Both the position numbers and the translations under genes were made by a program. Of a DNA stretch of 64,000 bases, positions 41,265 to 51,193 are shown one piece after another (positions within the stretch are counted from its first letter, which is position 1; every line of letters starts with the position of its first letter). The stretch is from Spirosoma sp. SC4-14 (GTDB taxonomy: Bacteria > Bacteroidota > Bacteroidia > Cytophagales > Spirosomataceae). The DNA lies in contig NZ_CP147518.1 of the NCBI RefSeq assembly GCF_037201965.1, positions 4,829,001 through 4,893,000 of the forward strand. The letters run 5' to 3'. The notes below the pieces were generated by a model, which worked only from the letters and a program-made list of their open reading frames with translations, was not told where the DNA came from and searched no databases.

Positions 41265-42080
41265 TTAAATGTTTACTTTGGAGATGAACCGGTGGTAGAA
41301 TGGGGTTTTACTGTTTTCGTTTTTGGGCATATATTTACCAGTTACAACAGGTACATACATAACCCGACGACGGCTGGCTTCACCGAAATGGGGCGATTGC
41401 TGCGCCCGGTGCCAAAGCCGACCATCGTGAACACTCAAATCACCAGCAAACATATCGAAACCAATTTCGTGTTTGTCGGGATCATTGTCCACAAAATACT
41501 TCTTGCGGAACAGCATCTTCAGAATACCCTGTTTATGGGTGCCCGGAATAACCCGCAGGCCACCATTTTCGTACGGCGTATCGTTGAGATGAATGCCAAC
41601 GTTCAGCATCGGCATGATCCGTTGTCCCAGGAAAATATCGCGGGGGCTATCGGTATGCCATCCCATTTGCGAGAATTTGCTGTTGGGCGTACGCACGTAG
41701 TGGTTGAGGATAAGCCCATCTTTTTCGACTTCGGCAATCCGGCCTTCGTAGGGCTGCAGGAGGTCGACCACAGCCTGCAAACGAGGGTCCTGCAAAAATT
41801 CATGTAAAGCTGTACTATGCTGAGACAGAAAGCACATCCGCTGTATCATCGGATTACCGGCCTCGTCCATGCCAAACTTCAACGGAACTCCGTTAACTTT
41901 GTCACGGCCTTCATCAAGCCACTGCTTCTCGATTCGTTCAACTTCGCTAATGAATAATTTGACCGTTTCGGGGTGAATAAAATTACGAAAAACAATCACG
42001 CCATATTTGTTAAAAAACTGACGTTGTTCTGGGGTAATGGTTTCGCCCAGCGTAAAGGGCGGTAAATCGATTTTGCTCAT
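41265..42080 (-). CDS. Phytanoyl-CoA dioxygenase-family protein
   Basis: The 271-residue protein is a double-stranded beta-helix Fe(II)/2-oxoglutarate oxygenase. The iron ligands are in GWHTDSPRD (His-x-Asp, about residue 140) and HDGRLWHRAQQSPH (distal His, about 215), with a downstream Arg for 2-oxoglutarate. The family hydroxylates fatty acyl-CoA or small molecules. The substrate is unknown. It is upstream of the SDR gene on the same strand, possibly acting on the same pathway. Confidence 0.87.
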   Translation of the reverse strand: MSKIDLPPFTLGETITPEQRQFFNKYGVIVFRNFIHPETVKLFISEVERIEKQWLDEGRDKVNGVPLKFGMDEAGNPMIQRMCFLSQHSTALHEFLQDPRLQAVVDLLQPYEGRIAEVEKDGLILNHYVRTPNSKFSQMGWHTDSPRDIFLGQRIMPMLNVGIHLNDTPYENGGLRVIPGTHKQGILKMLFRKKYFVDNDPDKHEIGFDMFAGDLSVHDGRLWHRAQQSPHFGEASRRRVMYVPVVTGKYMPKNENSKTPFYHRFISKVNI

Positions 42081-42258
42081 ATCGGTGGTTTACAATTCGG
42101 GGTGTCCGCTTTAGGTGCCAGCCGGTTTGTTACGCCTTGTCAGGCAAGGAAAAACATAATGGTTTATTTAACCCCCAAATCTACTAAATTTACAATTTTC
42201 AGATTACATTACGGACATTTAATTAATCTGTGTTTAATTAACGGTTTAATCATTACTT

Positions 42259-43398
42259 TTGCGCCCTTCTATTTACCTCTCACTTAAACTGCTGCTTATC
42301 AGCCTTTTAATAAGCCAATCCAGGCAAATTTCTGCCCAGCCAGATAGTGCGGGAGCGGCCGTTCAGGTATTAATACCTAAAGCAGCACAAAGCCGCCATA
42401 TACTAATTTTACCATTAGTAGCCCGATCGATCGAGACTGATTGGTCACTGGGAGTTGCGGGTTCGTTTACCTTCCGAATTAACCGGTTCGATACGCTCAC
42501 CAGAACCTCTAACACGCAGGCATTAATTTTATACTCCCTTCGTAAACAATTTATCACAGCCGTTAACGGAACGACTTATTTTCCGGGCGAACGATATATC
42601 CTAAACCATCAACTTTCGTATAGTTATTTCCCCGATAAATTCTGGGGACTGGCTAAAGCGGCCCCCGACCATAACGAAGAGTCGTACACGTTTAAGCAAT
42701 ATTATATTTTCCTTCACCTTCAGCGCAAGTTAAAAGACCGTTTTTTCGGTGGGTTTATTTACGAATACCAACGATTACTAGCTGTAGACCATCGGCCTGG
42801 TGGCTTATTCGATCAGCAACAGGTTGTTGGGCGTGAGCCTTACCATATTTCGGGAGCGGGTTTAAGCCTTACCTACGACACCCGCAACAATGCATTTGCT
42901 CCTGATCGGGGTTCGTTGATCCAGGTATTTTTTAATCATTTTAATCCTGTATTTGGTTCCGATTTCCGCTACACCGCCTATACGGTCGATCTGCGAAGAT
43001 TTATCCGCATGTTTCATAATCAGGTACTAGCCTTGCAGGCATTTGGGCAATTCAACGCTGGGGCTGTTCCGCTCCGGAGCCTGGCCAGTTTCGGCGGGTC
43101 GAACAGTATGCGCGGTTTTTACGATGGGCGTTTCCGCAGCAAAAACCAGGCTGTTCTACAAGCCGAATACCGGGTTCCCATTGTCTGGCGCATTGGTGCC
43201 GTTGGCTTTGTCGGAATCGGCAATGTAGGCGACCGTTTTCGCGATCTGAATTTCCAGGAGCTAAAATACTCGTATGGTGGCGGTCTGCGCGTAGCGCTGA
43301 ATCGAAAAGAACGCCTGAATCTCCGGGTCGATTATGGCTGGGGCTTTGGCGAAAGCACGTCTCATGGCCTGTATTTTCAGTTAGGCGAAGCGTTCTGA
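42259..43398 (+). CDS. BamA/TamA-family outer-membrane barrel protein
   Basis: The 379-residue protein needs a TTG start at 42259 to keep its signal peptide (LYLSLKLLLISLL-like core after the first residues). The rest is a beta-barrel of the surface-antigen D15 type: GAGLSLTYDTRNNAFAPDRG in the middle and LASFGGSNSMRGFYDGRFRS, the conserved (V/I)RG-like loop, near residue 275. The final Phe suits insertion by the BAM complex. POTRA domains are absent, so it is a short Omp85 relative. It overlaps the next gene by 22 bp at the 3' ends. Confidence 0.85.
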   Translation: MRPSIYLSLKLLLISLLISQSRQISAQPDSAGAAVQVLIPKAAQSRHILILPLVARSIETDWSLGVAGSFTFRINRFDTLTRTSNTQALILYSLRKQFITAVNGTTYFPGERYILNHQLSYSYFPDKFWGLAKAAPDHNEESYTFKQYYIFLHLQRKLKDRFFGGFIYEYQRLLAVDHRPGGLFDQQQVVGREPYHISGAGLSLTYDTRNNAFAPDRGSLIQVFFNHFNPVFGSDFRYTAYTVDLRRFIRMFHNQVLALQAFGQFNAGAVPLRSLASFGGSNSMRGFYDGRFRSKNQAVLQAEYRVPIVWRIGAVGFVGIGNVGDRFRDLNFQELKYSYGGGLRVALNRKERLNLRVDYGWGFGESTSHGLYFQLGEAF

Positions 43399-44063
43399 TC
43401 GACGGGATGCTCCACATTATTCCATCCGCTCAAGGCCAGCCATTTACCCAGCCAGTAAAGGGGATAAGTAAATATAAAAGCACCCAACACATCAATCGTA
43501 TAGTGTACGTGCTGCACCAGAAGTAATCCGCCAACCAGTACCGATCCAACGAGGGCAAACAGCCGGTCCCACCATCGACGCAGGCACAAAAACATCAGGA
43601 AAATAGTGGAAGTATGGCCCGAATAGAATAGGTCTTTGGTAATATAAGTTTTGCCGTAAAAAGCGTTACTGAGTGGATCAATTAACGGAATAAGGCCAAC
43701 CGGTGGATTCAGAGGCAGCAGATTAATGCTCAACATCCGCGACAGGCTGACAATTACATAGCCATAAACAAACATCATAAAAATGGCGGGACTAAACCGG
43801 GCCCGAATCAGCAATAACAATGCCGTTGCCCAAATAACCAGAAAGATCCACAACGAGACGTCGTTTGGGCCAAGCCGCCTTAACACCCAGTCGTTCAGCA
43901 CGGGGCCGGTATGTTGCTCAATGGTTTGAAAAAAGTAGGGAAACGTCAGAAGGAGTGCCATAACGCAAACCATACCGATCGTGAATTTCCTGCGAAATAC
44001 CGAAGATCGCCAGGCCGTTTGCCAGATCAGATCGCCAGTTGGATTAGGAGTAAGTATTGACAT
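43377..44063 (-). CDS. PAP2-like membrane phosphatase (sphingomyelin-synthase-like C-terminal domain)
   Basis: I prefer the ATG at 44061-44063 (MSILTPNPTGDLIWQ), giving 228 residues with about six membrane segments. GHTSTIFLMFLCLRRWWDRL near residue 150 and HVHYTIDVLGAFIFTYPL near 190 carry the His and H-Y-T-x-D-V residues of PAP2_C proteins. Such enzymes transfer or remove lipid head groups. It is convergent with the BamA-like gene. Confidence 0.8.
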   Translation of the reverse strand: MSILTPNPTGDLIWQTAWRSSVFRRKFTIGMVCVMALLLTFPYFFQTIEQHTGPVLNDWVLRRLGPNDVSLWIFLVIWATALLLLIRARFSPAIFMMFVYGYVIVSLSRMLSINLLPLNPPVGLIPLIDPLSNAFYGKTYITKDLFYSGHTSTIFLMFLCLRRWWDRLFALVGSVLVGGLLLVQHVHYTIDVLGAFIFTYPLYWLGKWLALSGWNNVEHPVDQNASPN

Positions 44064-44226
44064 TGGTGCCGTAAAAGGGCGCAAAAGTACGAATCAGAGA
44101 CGTTTTTAGCTACGTCAATGTTAAAGTAGACGCTATAGCGTTGAGGAAACGCTTATTGTTTTCAACCAAATTGAACAGATGGTTGTTTTAGCATATTGAT
44201 AATATGTATCCAGAAATGATCGTACC

Positions 44227-45309
44227 CTAAATCATCAGCAACCGCCAAACTCCCGAAAGCAGGAGCAGAATCAGCCCAGCCGGTGTGAGCACTTTCCAAC
44301 ACAGAAACATCATTTGATCGACACGTATCCGTGGGAATGTCCAGCGTACCCACATCTGCAACAGCACAGCCAGAAACACTTTGGATAATAGCCAGAAGGC
44401 TGCCGTCAGGTTTCCCCAAACAGTGCCGGGCACGCCACTCGTCCAGTCGGCCAGTCGAATGGGCCCCATGTTGGGTAAGGGTGTATTCCAGCTTCCGAGA
44501 AATAAAATGGCACCAAGAAATGAAACCAGCAGCATCATGGCATACTCCGATAAATACAGTAGTGCAAAGCGCATTCCGGAATATTCGGTATGAAAGCCGC
44601 CCACAATTTCCGACTCTCCTTCGGGCAGGTCGAACGGGGCGCGGTTCGATTCGGCCAGCGTACAGATAAAAAAGATAACGTATGCGATCAGTAAAAAGGG
44701 GTTTCGAACGATGTTCCAGGCAAAAATTCCTCCCCAATCCGTTACGTTTATTCCTAACGCTTTCAAGCCAAAGAGGTAGTTGGTTTCGGGGGTATATATG
44801 CCCTGCTGAAAACTGATTTCCTGAAGGTTCAGCGTCTGGCAGATCATTACGGCACACAGAATCATTAGCCCCAGCGGAATTTCATACGAAACAATCTGCG
44901 CCACCGACCGCATAGCCCCAAATAACGAATATTTATTATTGGAACCCCAGCCTGCCATCAGAATACCCACCACATCGAAGGAAACAATTGCCATCAGGTA
45001 AAATACACCGACAGCAGCTCCCGAGCCCTGCAAATCGGGAGTGAGCGGAATAACGGCAAAGCCAGCAAAGACCGAGGCAAAAATCACGGCAGGTGCCAGC
45101 AGAAACAATCGTCGGTCGGCCGCAGCCGGAACAATGTCTTCTTTCTGAAGTAGCTTCAGCAGATCGGCAAATAATTGCAACAGTCCCCACTTTCCGGTTT
45201 CCATCGGCCCAAGGCGATCCTGCATAAACGCCGATACCTTTCGTTCGGTATAGACCCCAACCACCACAAAACCCGAGGCAATCGCCAGGAAAATGGGAAG
45301 AGCAAGCAT
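44227..45309 (-). CDS. nuoH: NADH-quinone oxidoreductase subunit H, orphan
   Basis: The 360-residue protein has about eight membrane segments. TERKVSAFMQDRLGPMETGK near residue 22 and LAESNRAPFDLPEGESEIVG near 215, followed by GFHTEYSGMRF, are the conserved quinone-chamber loops of NuoH. The length is normal. In most genomes nuoH sits inside the nuo operon. Here no other nuo gene lies within the window. The neighbours are a PAP2-like gene and asnS. Confidence 0.93.
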   Translation of the reverse strand: MLALPIFLAIASGFVVVGVYTERKVSAFMQDRLGPMETGKWGLLQLFADLLKLLQKEDIVPAAADRRLFLLAPAVIFASVFAGFAVIPLTPDLQGSGAAVGVFYLMAIVSFDVVGILMAGWGSNNKYSLFGAMRSVAQIVSYEIPLGLMILCAVMICQTLNLQEISFQQGIYTPETNYLFGLKALGINVTDWGGIFAWNIVRNPFLLIAYVIFFICTLAESNRAPFDLPEGESEIVGGFHTEYSGMRFALLYLSEYAMMLLVSFLGAILFLGSWNTPLPNMGPIRLADWTSGVPGTVWGNLTAAFWLLSKVFLAVLLQMWVRWTFPRIRVDQMMFLCWKVLTPAGLILLLLSGVWRLLMI

Positions 45310-45315
45310 GTTCGT

Positions 45316-45385
45316 TAATGATGAATGATGAATGATAAATGACTGTGCCGTTGCACCACCTCATTCATCATCCATCATTTATAAT
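45316..45385. repeat. Intergenic inverted repeat of AATGATGA words
   Basis: AATGATGAATGATGAATGA near 45316 pairs, with one mismatch, with TCATTCATCATCCATCATT near 45361. It lies between asnS and nuoH and resembles the palindrome at 20917. Confidence 0.8.
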
Positions 45386-45389
45386 TAGA

Positions 45390-46829
45390 TTAAAACTCGG
45401 CTGATTTGGGCGCTCTGGGGAATGGAATTACATCACGAATGTTACCCATACCCGTCACAAACAGAACGAGCCGTTCGAAACCCAGGCCAAAACCAGCATG
45501 TGGCGCTGATCCGAACCGGCGGGTATCCAGATACCACCACAGGGCATTGGGGTCAATACCCACCTCAACCATCCGGGCTACGAGTTTATCCAGGTCATCT
45601 TCGCGCTGCGAGCCACCAATAATTTCACCAATGCCAGGAAACAGCACGTCCATGGCCCGAACGGTTTGCCCATCGTCGTTCTGCTTCATATAGAACGCCT
45701 TGATCTGACGAGGGTAGTTGGTTAAAATAACAGGTTTTTTAAAGTGTTTTTCGACCAGATACCGCTCGTGCTCCGATTGCAGATCGACACCCCAGCTCAC
45801 CTCATACTGGAACTGGCCTTTTTTAGCCGGTTTCGAATTCAACAGTATGTCAATGGCTTCGGTATACGTGATTCGGACAAATTCGTTGTTGATCACAAAC
45901 TGAAGTTTTTCCAGCAGCCCCAGTTCGCTCTGCTCTTCTTTCTTTTTGGTTTTCTCTTCTTCTTTCAGGCGGTTGTCCAGAAACGCCAGATCATCGGCGC
46001 AATGCTGCAACGCATAACGGATAACGGTTTTAACAAAATCCTCGGCCAGGTTCATGTTGTCTTCCAGCTCGTAGAAAGCCATCTCAGGCTCAATCATCCA
46101 GAATTCGGCCAGATGACGGGTCGTGTTCGAGTTTTCGGCCCGGAAGGTTGGCCCGAAGGTATAGATTTTGCCTAGTGCCATAGCGCCCAGCTCACCTTCC
46201 AACTGCCCCGAAACGGTCAGGTTGGTTTCGCGGCCAAAGAAATCCTGGCTGTAGTCGACTTTTCCCTCTTCGGTGAGGGGAGGCTTGATCGCATCGAGCG
46301 TCGTAACGCGGAACATTTCCCCTGCGCCCTCGGCATCAGAGGCTGTAATGATTGGCGTATTGAGGTAATAGAATCCGTTTTCATTAAAATAGTTGTGGAC
46401 GGCAAACGCTAATGCATGCCGAACCCGCAAAATCGCACTAAATGTGTTGGTGCGTGGACGCAGGTGGGCAATTTCGCGCAGGAACTCCAGCGAATGCCGT
46501 TTGGGCTGCAACGGGTATTTTTCAGGATCGGCCAGACCATAAATCTGGATTTCATCAATTTTGATCTCCACAGCCTGCCCGGCCCCCAACGACTCGGCCA
46601 GCTCGCCCCTAATGGCAACGCAACTACCCGTAGTAATCAGTTTCAGTGTATCGTCAGGAAGTTGACCTGCTTCGGCCACCGCCTGAATCGTATTGATCGT
46701 TGAGCCATCGTTGATAGCGATGAAAACGGCATTTTTACTCTCGCGCTTGGTGCGGACCCACCCCTTAATGGTAACCGTAGTACCAATGGGTGCGGCTTTC
46801 AATAATTGCTGAATGGGTAAATAACTCAT
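45390..46829 (-). CDS. asnS: Asparagine-tRNA ligase
   Basis: The ATG at 46827-46829 ([13 protein letters not shown]) gives 479 residues. An N-terminal OB-fold anticodon-binding domain ([20 protein letters not shown]) leads to a class II catalytic core: motif 2 ([20 protein letters not shown]) and motif 3 ([20 protein letters not shown]). The AsnRS-specific N-terminus and lack of AspRS inserts support Asn over Asp. It charges tRNA-Asn in the cytoplasm. Confidence 0.96.
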   Translation of the reverse strand: MSYLPIQQLLKAAPIGTTVTIKGWVRTKRESKNAVFIAINDGSTINTIQAVAEAGQLPDDTLKLITTGSCVAIRGELAESLGAGQAVEIKIDEIQIYGLADPEKYPLQPKRHSLEFLREIAHLRPRTNTFSAILRVRHALAFAVHNYFNENGFYYLNTPIITASDAEGAGEMFRVTTLDAIKPPLTEEGKVDYSQDFFGRETNLTVSGQLEGELGAMALGKIYTFGPTFRAENSNTTRHLAEFWMIEPEMAFYELEDNMNLAEDFVKTVIRYALQHCADDLAFLDNRLKEEEKTKKKEEQSELGLLEKLQFVINNEFVRITYTEAIDILLNSKPAKKGQFQYEVSWGVDLQSEHERYLVEKHFKKPVILTNYPRQIKAFYMKQNDDGQTVRAMDVLFPGIGEIIGGSQREDDLDKLVARMVEVGIDPNALWWYLDTRRFGSAPHAGFGLGFERLVLFVTGMGNIRDVIPFPRAPKSAEF

Positions 46830-47228
46830 ACGTAAACGGCGACCGGATGATGTTCGGTCCGCAAAAATACAGATTGTCCCGCGAATAGCCCACTGCAAAT
46901 ATTTAGTGAAGATAAGTTAAACAAACTCATACTTCCGGACGTATAGGGGGAAGTGTGGAACATATATAGTTAAACTACCTGCTTTGTCTAACCATTTCCA
47001 TCAAAGTTTCAACAAAGACATCAGGGATGTATTTTTTTTCATCAAAACGAGAGCAGATCACCCAATTTGTAAACTTTTAACGTATATTCGTCTAAGTAAT
47101 CGGATTGCTCCTCTGCAAAAGCCGTAACCAACTGGTCAATCTTTATTGCCACCGGATTTCATTAACATTGCATCTCCGTATTTTCCAGTAAATCAGACGA
47201 CTTTTGTTCCCTCTCAACGTTAGTTACC
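46830..47228. other. Intergenic region without a visible feature
   Basis: About 400 bp between asnS and the gene at 47229, which diverge. No gene, terminator or repeat was recognised. Both promoters are presumably here. Confidence 0.5.
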
Positions 47229-47675
47229 ATGTTCCATACCACTCAGGCAACCTTTAACCTCGAGGTTATCAACTACGAATCGCCGAGGGGTGGACAAACC
47301 CGCGAAGATCGCAATCTGCTACTGACCTGTCTGCAACTTGTCGATAAAAATCGTCGGTGGGAAACAATAACGCCTATGTTGCATACCTGGGAAATTCAAC
47401 ATTTTGTGAGTTGGTTGAACAACATTATTGATGGCCATGAAACTCCCCATCAGCTTACCTTTTCGGAGCCCTGTCTGGCTATTCAGTTAACGGAAGCAAA
47501 CCCCCAAAAGGATGTGTTTTGCCTCTCTTTTCTACTGTCCTACGAAGCAACACCTCCCTGGTGGATGATGCCGCTCGACAATCCATATCGATTATCGATT
47601 GAGTGTAGTCGCCATGCATTGCGCGATGCCATTAACCATCTGACGAGTCAGCTAAACCGATTCCCGATCCGTTAA
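47229..47675 (+). CDS. WapI-like immunity protein (tentative)
   Basis: The 148-residue protein has an N-terminal FNLEVINYESPRGG segment, then WETITPMLHTWEIQHFVSWL, a pattern resembling the WapI-family immunity fold (tip of an anti-parallel sheet with a W-x-x-x-x-P-x-L-x-T-x-E-x motif). No toxin gene is adjacent. It may be an orphan immunity gene or have another function. Confidence 0.5.
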   Translation: MFHTTQATFNLEVINYESPRGGQTREDRNLLLTCLQLVDKNRRWETITPMLHTWEIQHFVSWLNNIIDGHETPHQLTFSEPCLAIQLTEANPQKDVFCLSFLLSYEATPPWWMMPLDNPYRLSIECSRHALRDAINHLTSQLNRFPIR

Positions 47676-48048
47676 GAATTCCTGCAAACAATTGCTCATC
47701 TTCGGTTCAGCGGGAAGCAATGTTCAGCAAGGTTTCTGGTATGTTCTCTCAGAAAAAGGCAGTGCTCAGTGGGTGGGTATAGCCCGTATCCAGAGCGTTG
47801 GGAGTACTGGTGTTCATCCTAAATGTCAACCTCTAAAGTGCAGTTTTAGTATTGAAATCTTCTATCTTTCGGCATCAACAACCGTATCGCTAACTGCCTG
47901 GGATGTTAAACCCATTGTTTTTGCAGGGCAGGCCGTTTAAAACACCTTTTTTGTTTAATAAAGTCTCATCAAACTGACTTTTTTTACGACCAAACCAACT
48001 TTCGATTGAAAGATCGGGTTACACTTCAAATTCTATTTTTCGCTCCCA

Positions 48049-48555
48049 ATGTCTCTTACTCTGTATATAGTCCGACACGCCAAAGCCGAAGACCGGTCGC
48101 TTTTCATGACGGATCATAGTCGGGAACTTACCTCCGATGGTATTATGGCAGCCGCCCGCATGGGTCGTTATCTGCTCAGAAAACACATTCGGCCCGATAT
48201 AATTATCAGTAGTACCGCACCACGGGCTAAAGACACGGCCAACGTTATCGCCGAACAACTGGGCTACGATCTGGCTCAGATTCAACTGAACGAAACCTTA
48301 TATGAAGGTGGCGCCAAAGCCTATATGGCTGCGGTCAACACATTACCCAATGGCATTCAATCGGCCATGATTGTTGGGCATAATCCTGATGTGTCTTATT
48401 TTGCAGAGTTTCTAACCCACGAAAGTATCGGTAGCATGAGCAAAGGAGCCGTTGTGGCAGTTTCTTTTACGGATGTAGACTGGCCGGAAGTATCGAGCCG
48501 AACGGGTACAATTGCCTTTCAGATTGCACCGAAGCAATTACCTAAAGATGAATGA
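48049..48555 (+). CDS. sixA: SixA-like phosphohistidine phosphatase
   Basis: The 168-residue protein is a short histidine phosphatase. LYIVRHAKAEDRS carries the R-H-x catalytic His. ISSTAPRAKDTANVIAEQLG carries the second Arg, and IVGHNPDVSYF the second catalytic His. The length and lack of extra domains match SixA, which removes phosphate from protein histidines. Target is unknown. It is followed by a small membrane-protein gene and a VOC gene in the same direction. Confidence 0.87.
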   Translation: MSLTLYIVRHAKAEDRSLFMTDHSRELTSDGIMAAARMGRYLLRKHIRPDIIISSTAPRAKDTANVIAEQLGYDLAQIQLNETLYEGGAKAYMAAVNTLPNGIQSAMIVGHNPDVSYFAEFLTHESIGSMSKGAVVAVSFTDVDWPEVSSRTGTIAFQIAPKQLPKDE

Positions 48556-48616
48556 GTTTCTATAGCGGGTTGGCCTGGTGTGCCACTTGTCAACCCTTAA
48601 ACACCCCTAACATCAA

Positions 48617-48820
48617 GTGAACCGTAACCGTCGCCTGTTTATTATTGTTTTCATCGTCTTCACGGCTATCGTTATTCTGTTTACGATCGACATGGCCCGC
48701 CGAACTACTGCTCCCTGGAACAAAAAACGGGAAGTTGAGCGCGCACTCCCGACCAAACAAGATGGTACGGCCATCGATACGGCTGTTACCGACGACGATA
48801 CACTACTCGCGCCGAAATAA
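48617..48820 (+). CDS. Small single-pass membrane protein
   Basis: The 67-residue frame begins at a GTG. RLFIIVFIVFTAIVILFTID near the N-terminus is one membrane helix, followed by a charged tail. It ends two bases before the next ATG, so it is probably co-transcribed with the VOC gene at 48823. The family is unknown to me. Confidence 0.6.
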   Translation: MNRNRRLFIIVFIVFTAIVILFTIDMARRTTAPWNKKREVERALPTKQDGTAIDTAVTDDDTLLAPK

Positions 48821-48822
48821 CT

Positions 48823-49212
48823 ATGCTCAATTTATCTGCCGTTCATCACATTGCTATTATCAGTTCGAACTATGAAGTTTCGAAACGATTTTACACCGAT
48901 ATACTTGGCTTAACGATTCTCAACGAAGTCTATCGCGCTGAACGCGATTCCCATAAGCTCGATCTGGCTCTAAACGGTCAGTATGTAATCGAATTATTTT
49001 CGTTCCCGAACCCGCCCAAACGCCCTTCCCGACCCGAATCGGCTGGTTTGCGCCATCTGGCCTTCGCTGTAGCGAACATTGAAATCGCAATTGCGCATCT
49101 CAACAAGAACGGCGTAGCAACAGAACCCATTCGGGTCGATGAACATACGGGCCGACGATTCACTTTTTTTGCCGACCCCGACGAGCTTCCACTGGAACTG
49201 TATGAGAGCTAA
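48823..49212 (+). CDS. VOC-family glyoxalase-like metalloprotein
   Basis: The 129-residue protein has the paired beta-alpha-beta fold. Metal-ligand candidates are in VHHIAIISSNYEVSKRFYTD (His), VIELFSFP (Glu), GLRHLAFAVANIE (His) and LPLELYES (Glu). The arrangement and spacing resemble the YaeR/GloA2 branch rather than the main glyoxalase I. The substrate is unknown. It is translated immediately after the small membrane protein. Confidence 0.85.
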   Translation: MLNLSAVHHIAIISSNYEVSKRFYTDILGLTILNEVYRAERDSHKLDLALNGQYVIELFSFPNPPKRPSRPESAGLRHLAFAVANIEIAIAHLNKNGVATEPIRVDEHTGRRFTFFADPDELPLELYES

Positions 49213-49276
49213 GGGATGAAGAGCATGGGGTAATCGTTTCTGCTTTTTTTACCCCTGCCATTAGCCCTCCCTGCCC

Positions 49277-50470
49277 TTAAAGCACCTCAGTCAGCACACC
49301 AACCAGCGCGTCAACATCGTCCGGGGTGTTGTAGAGATGGGGAGCTATGCGCAATACACGTGCCCGAGCAGAAACCGACACTTTCCGAGCCAGCAACGCC
49401 TGCTGAACAGCCATTGGATCGGCATGGTCGGGTAACCACAAGCCAACCAGATGGCAACTGCGCCCCTGGTTGCTGTTGATGGGTTCGACCCGGCAACCAA
49501 GTTTTTCCAGAGCGGGCCAGGCATCTTTCATCAGTTCCTGATCGTATGCCTGTATTCGTTCGGGTGTCCAGTTCAGGAGTTGTGTCAGGGCGGCTTCCAG
49601 CATTGGCATTAGCACAAAATGCGTATGCTCGCCAACATTGTATCGGTAGGCTTTAGGCCGATAAGCCGGTTGGTAGTCGGTAAGCCGGTGGAACAGATTG
49701 CTGTCCAGCCGATTCATCCAGCTTTCTTCGAGCGGTATGCCATCATCGAACGCCGATCCGTAGTAAGCCAGTCCCATTGAGTAAGGGCCCATCAACCATT
49801 TGTAGCCAGCACAGATCAGTGCATCTGGCCGAATTGTTGCCAGGCTGAACGGTAATGCCCCAACAGCCTGCGTTCCGTCGATAGCCAGCCACGCGCCTAC
49901 TTCCCGAACCCGTTGTGCTATTGTTTCCAGATCGAAGCGGATTCCATACATCCAATGTACAGGAGGCACAACAACCAGCGCCGTATCAGGTCCGATTGCG
50001 TCCAGAATCTGCTCATTCCAGAGCGGGCCTTTCGGAAATTCCGTCGGCATGTCGATCGTTCTGATTTGCAAACCCAACTCCCGGCAAACCTCATCCCAGG
50101 CATAAACATCGCTCGGAAACTCAGCACCGACCAGTAGAATTGTCTGTCCACGCCGAATTCCTGGCTTATTCGGCAAATTACGGGCAACAACGGCCATGCC
50201 GTACGACACCGATGGAATCACGGCAACCCGATCGGGATCAGGGTTATTGATCAGTTCCGAAAATAACTCCCGAACCCGAATAGCTCCCGAAAAAAAATCA
50301 TCGGGTCGAAGGCCAAACGGGTTGGTTTCCCGTCGAATGGCCTCATATCCTGCCTGTTCTACTACCTGGCTAAGCGGAGCCCGCGTAGCGCAGTTTAAAT
50401 AATGAAGACCTTCGGGAAGGGAAAATTGATCGTTTTGACAATTCAGTAGGGTTGTATCTATGATCGACAT
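49277..50470 (-). CDS. Class V aminotransferase-fold PLP enzyme
   Basis: The 397-residue protein has the class V fold. The PLP-Lys region is ICAGYKWLMGPYSMGLAYYG near residue 222, preceded by WLAIDGTQAVGALPF, the Asp that contacts the pyridine ring. It resembles isopenicillin-N epimerase/EgtE-like members rather than IscS, as no extended Cys loop is seen. The reaction is unknown. It is convergent with the VOC gene. Confidence 0.85.
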   Translation of the reverse strand: MSIIDTTLLNCQNDQFSLPEGLHYLNCATRAPLSQVVEQAGYEAIRRETNPFGLRPDDFFSGAIRVRELFSELINNPDPDRVAVIPSVSYGMAVVARNLPNKPGIRRGQTILLVGAEFPSDVYAWDEVCRELGLQIRTIDMPTEFPKGPLWNEQILDAIGPDTALVVVPPVHWMYGIRFDLETIAQRVREVGAWLAIDGTQAVGALPFSLATIRPDALICAGYKWLMGPYSMGLAYYGSAFDDGIPLEESWMNRLDSNLFHRLTDYQPAYRPKAYRYNVGEHTHFVLMPMLEAALTQLLNWTPERIQAYDQELMKDAWPALEKLGCRVEPINSNQGRSCHLVGLWLPDHADPMAVQQALLARKVSVSARARVLRIAPHLYNTPDDVDALVGVLTEVL

Positions 50471-50567
50471 ATAAACTCACTAGTTGATGAAATTTGAACC
50501 ATCATTAATTGGGTCTGGCATGAGGTTTGTTTATGGTTAGTGTAGTTTATTAAACAGCGTAACCTCA

Positions 50568-51104
50568 ATGACAGCCCTATTAGGAATTGGCTCCCGCGTT
50601 TGCCACGCCGAATTTGGCGATGGCGTTGTGATTAATCTTAAAAGTAGTGGCTATACCATTACGTTTGTGCAGCATGGTGTGAAAGTTCTAAAATTTGACA
50701 CTCCGCTGACGGTTATCGAAGGTATTGAACCCGATGGAGATCAGGTTAGCCTCTTCGATGTGGAGCAAGCCCTGACGCGAATTCTACAACGCTGGGCAGA
50801 CCAAACGGAAGTGGTTCCGCTAGGCGATAAGTGGAAAGGAGGCAAACTGATCTTAAAACCAGGTCGGCCAGATCTGGCTCAGAAAGAAATAGCAATCGAT
50901 AGCTTTTTTCATAAAATCGTTATGGTCCGCGACCGGCTCAGAGTGCTTGAGCAACGGATCAATGCCAGCAACCTGGACGACGAAGAGAAAATAAATATTC
51001 AGCAATACATCACGAAAATATACGGAAGCATGACCTCCTTCAATCTGCTCTTCAAAAATCAGAACCAGCAGTTTGTGGGCGAGAAGGCATTAGCTGATAC
51101 TTAA
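50568..51104 (+). CDS. Tudor-like domain hypothetical protein
   Basis: The 178-residue protein starts MTALLGIGSRVCHAEFGDGV, then YTITFVQHGVKVL. This resembles the small SH3/Tudor-like beta-barrel at the end of UvrD/PcrA helicases and in CarD-like proteins. The remaining part is mostly helical, with a charged coil (RDRLRVLEQRINASNLDDEE) around residue 120-145. The family is seen in Cytophagales and uncharacterised. A terminator follows. Confidence 0.7.
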   Translation: MTALLGIGSRVCHAEFGDGVVINLKSSGYTITFVQHGVKVLKFDTPLTVIEGIEPDGDQVSLFDVEQALTRILQRWADQTEVVPLGDKWKGGKLILKPGRPDLAQKEIAIDSFFHKIVMVRDRLRVLEQRINASNLDDEEKINIQQYITKIYGSMTSFNLLFKNQNQQFVGEKALADT

Positions 51105-51140
51105 CCGTATTATGTAATTTTGGGTTAGTAGGTTTAGAGA

Positions 51141-51172
51141 TCCCCGCTATTGATTCGGTAGCGGGGACTTTT
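51141..51172 (+). terminator. Rho-independent terminator
   Basis: The stem TCCCCGCTA / TAGCGGGGA has a 9-nt loop and then CTTTTTTAG. It ends the gene at 50568. Confidence 0.88.
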
Positions 51173-51193
51173 TTAGCCCACAATTTCCGGGCA

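Noticed and set aside
47692..47940. Open plus-strand frame after the WapI-like gene
   Set aside because: It needs a TTG start, has no ribosome-binding signal or family likeness, and composition looks noncoding.
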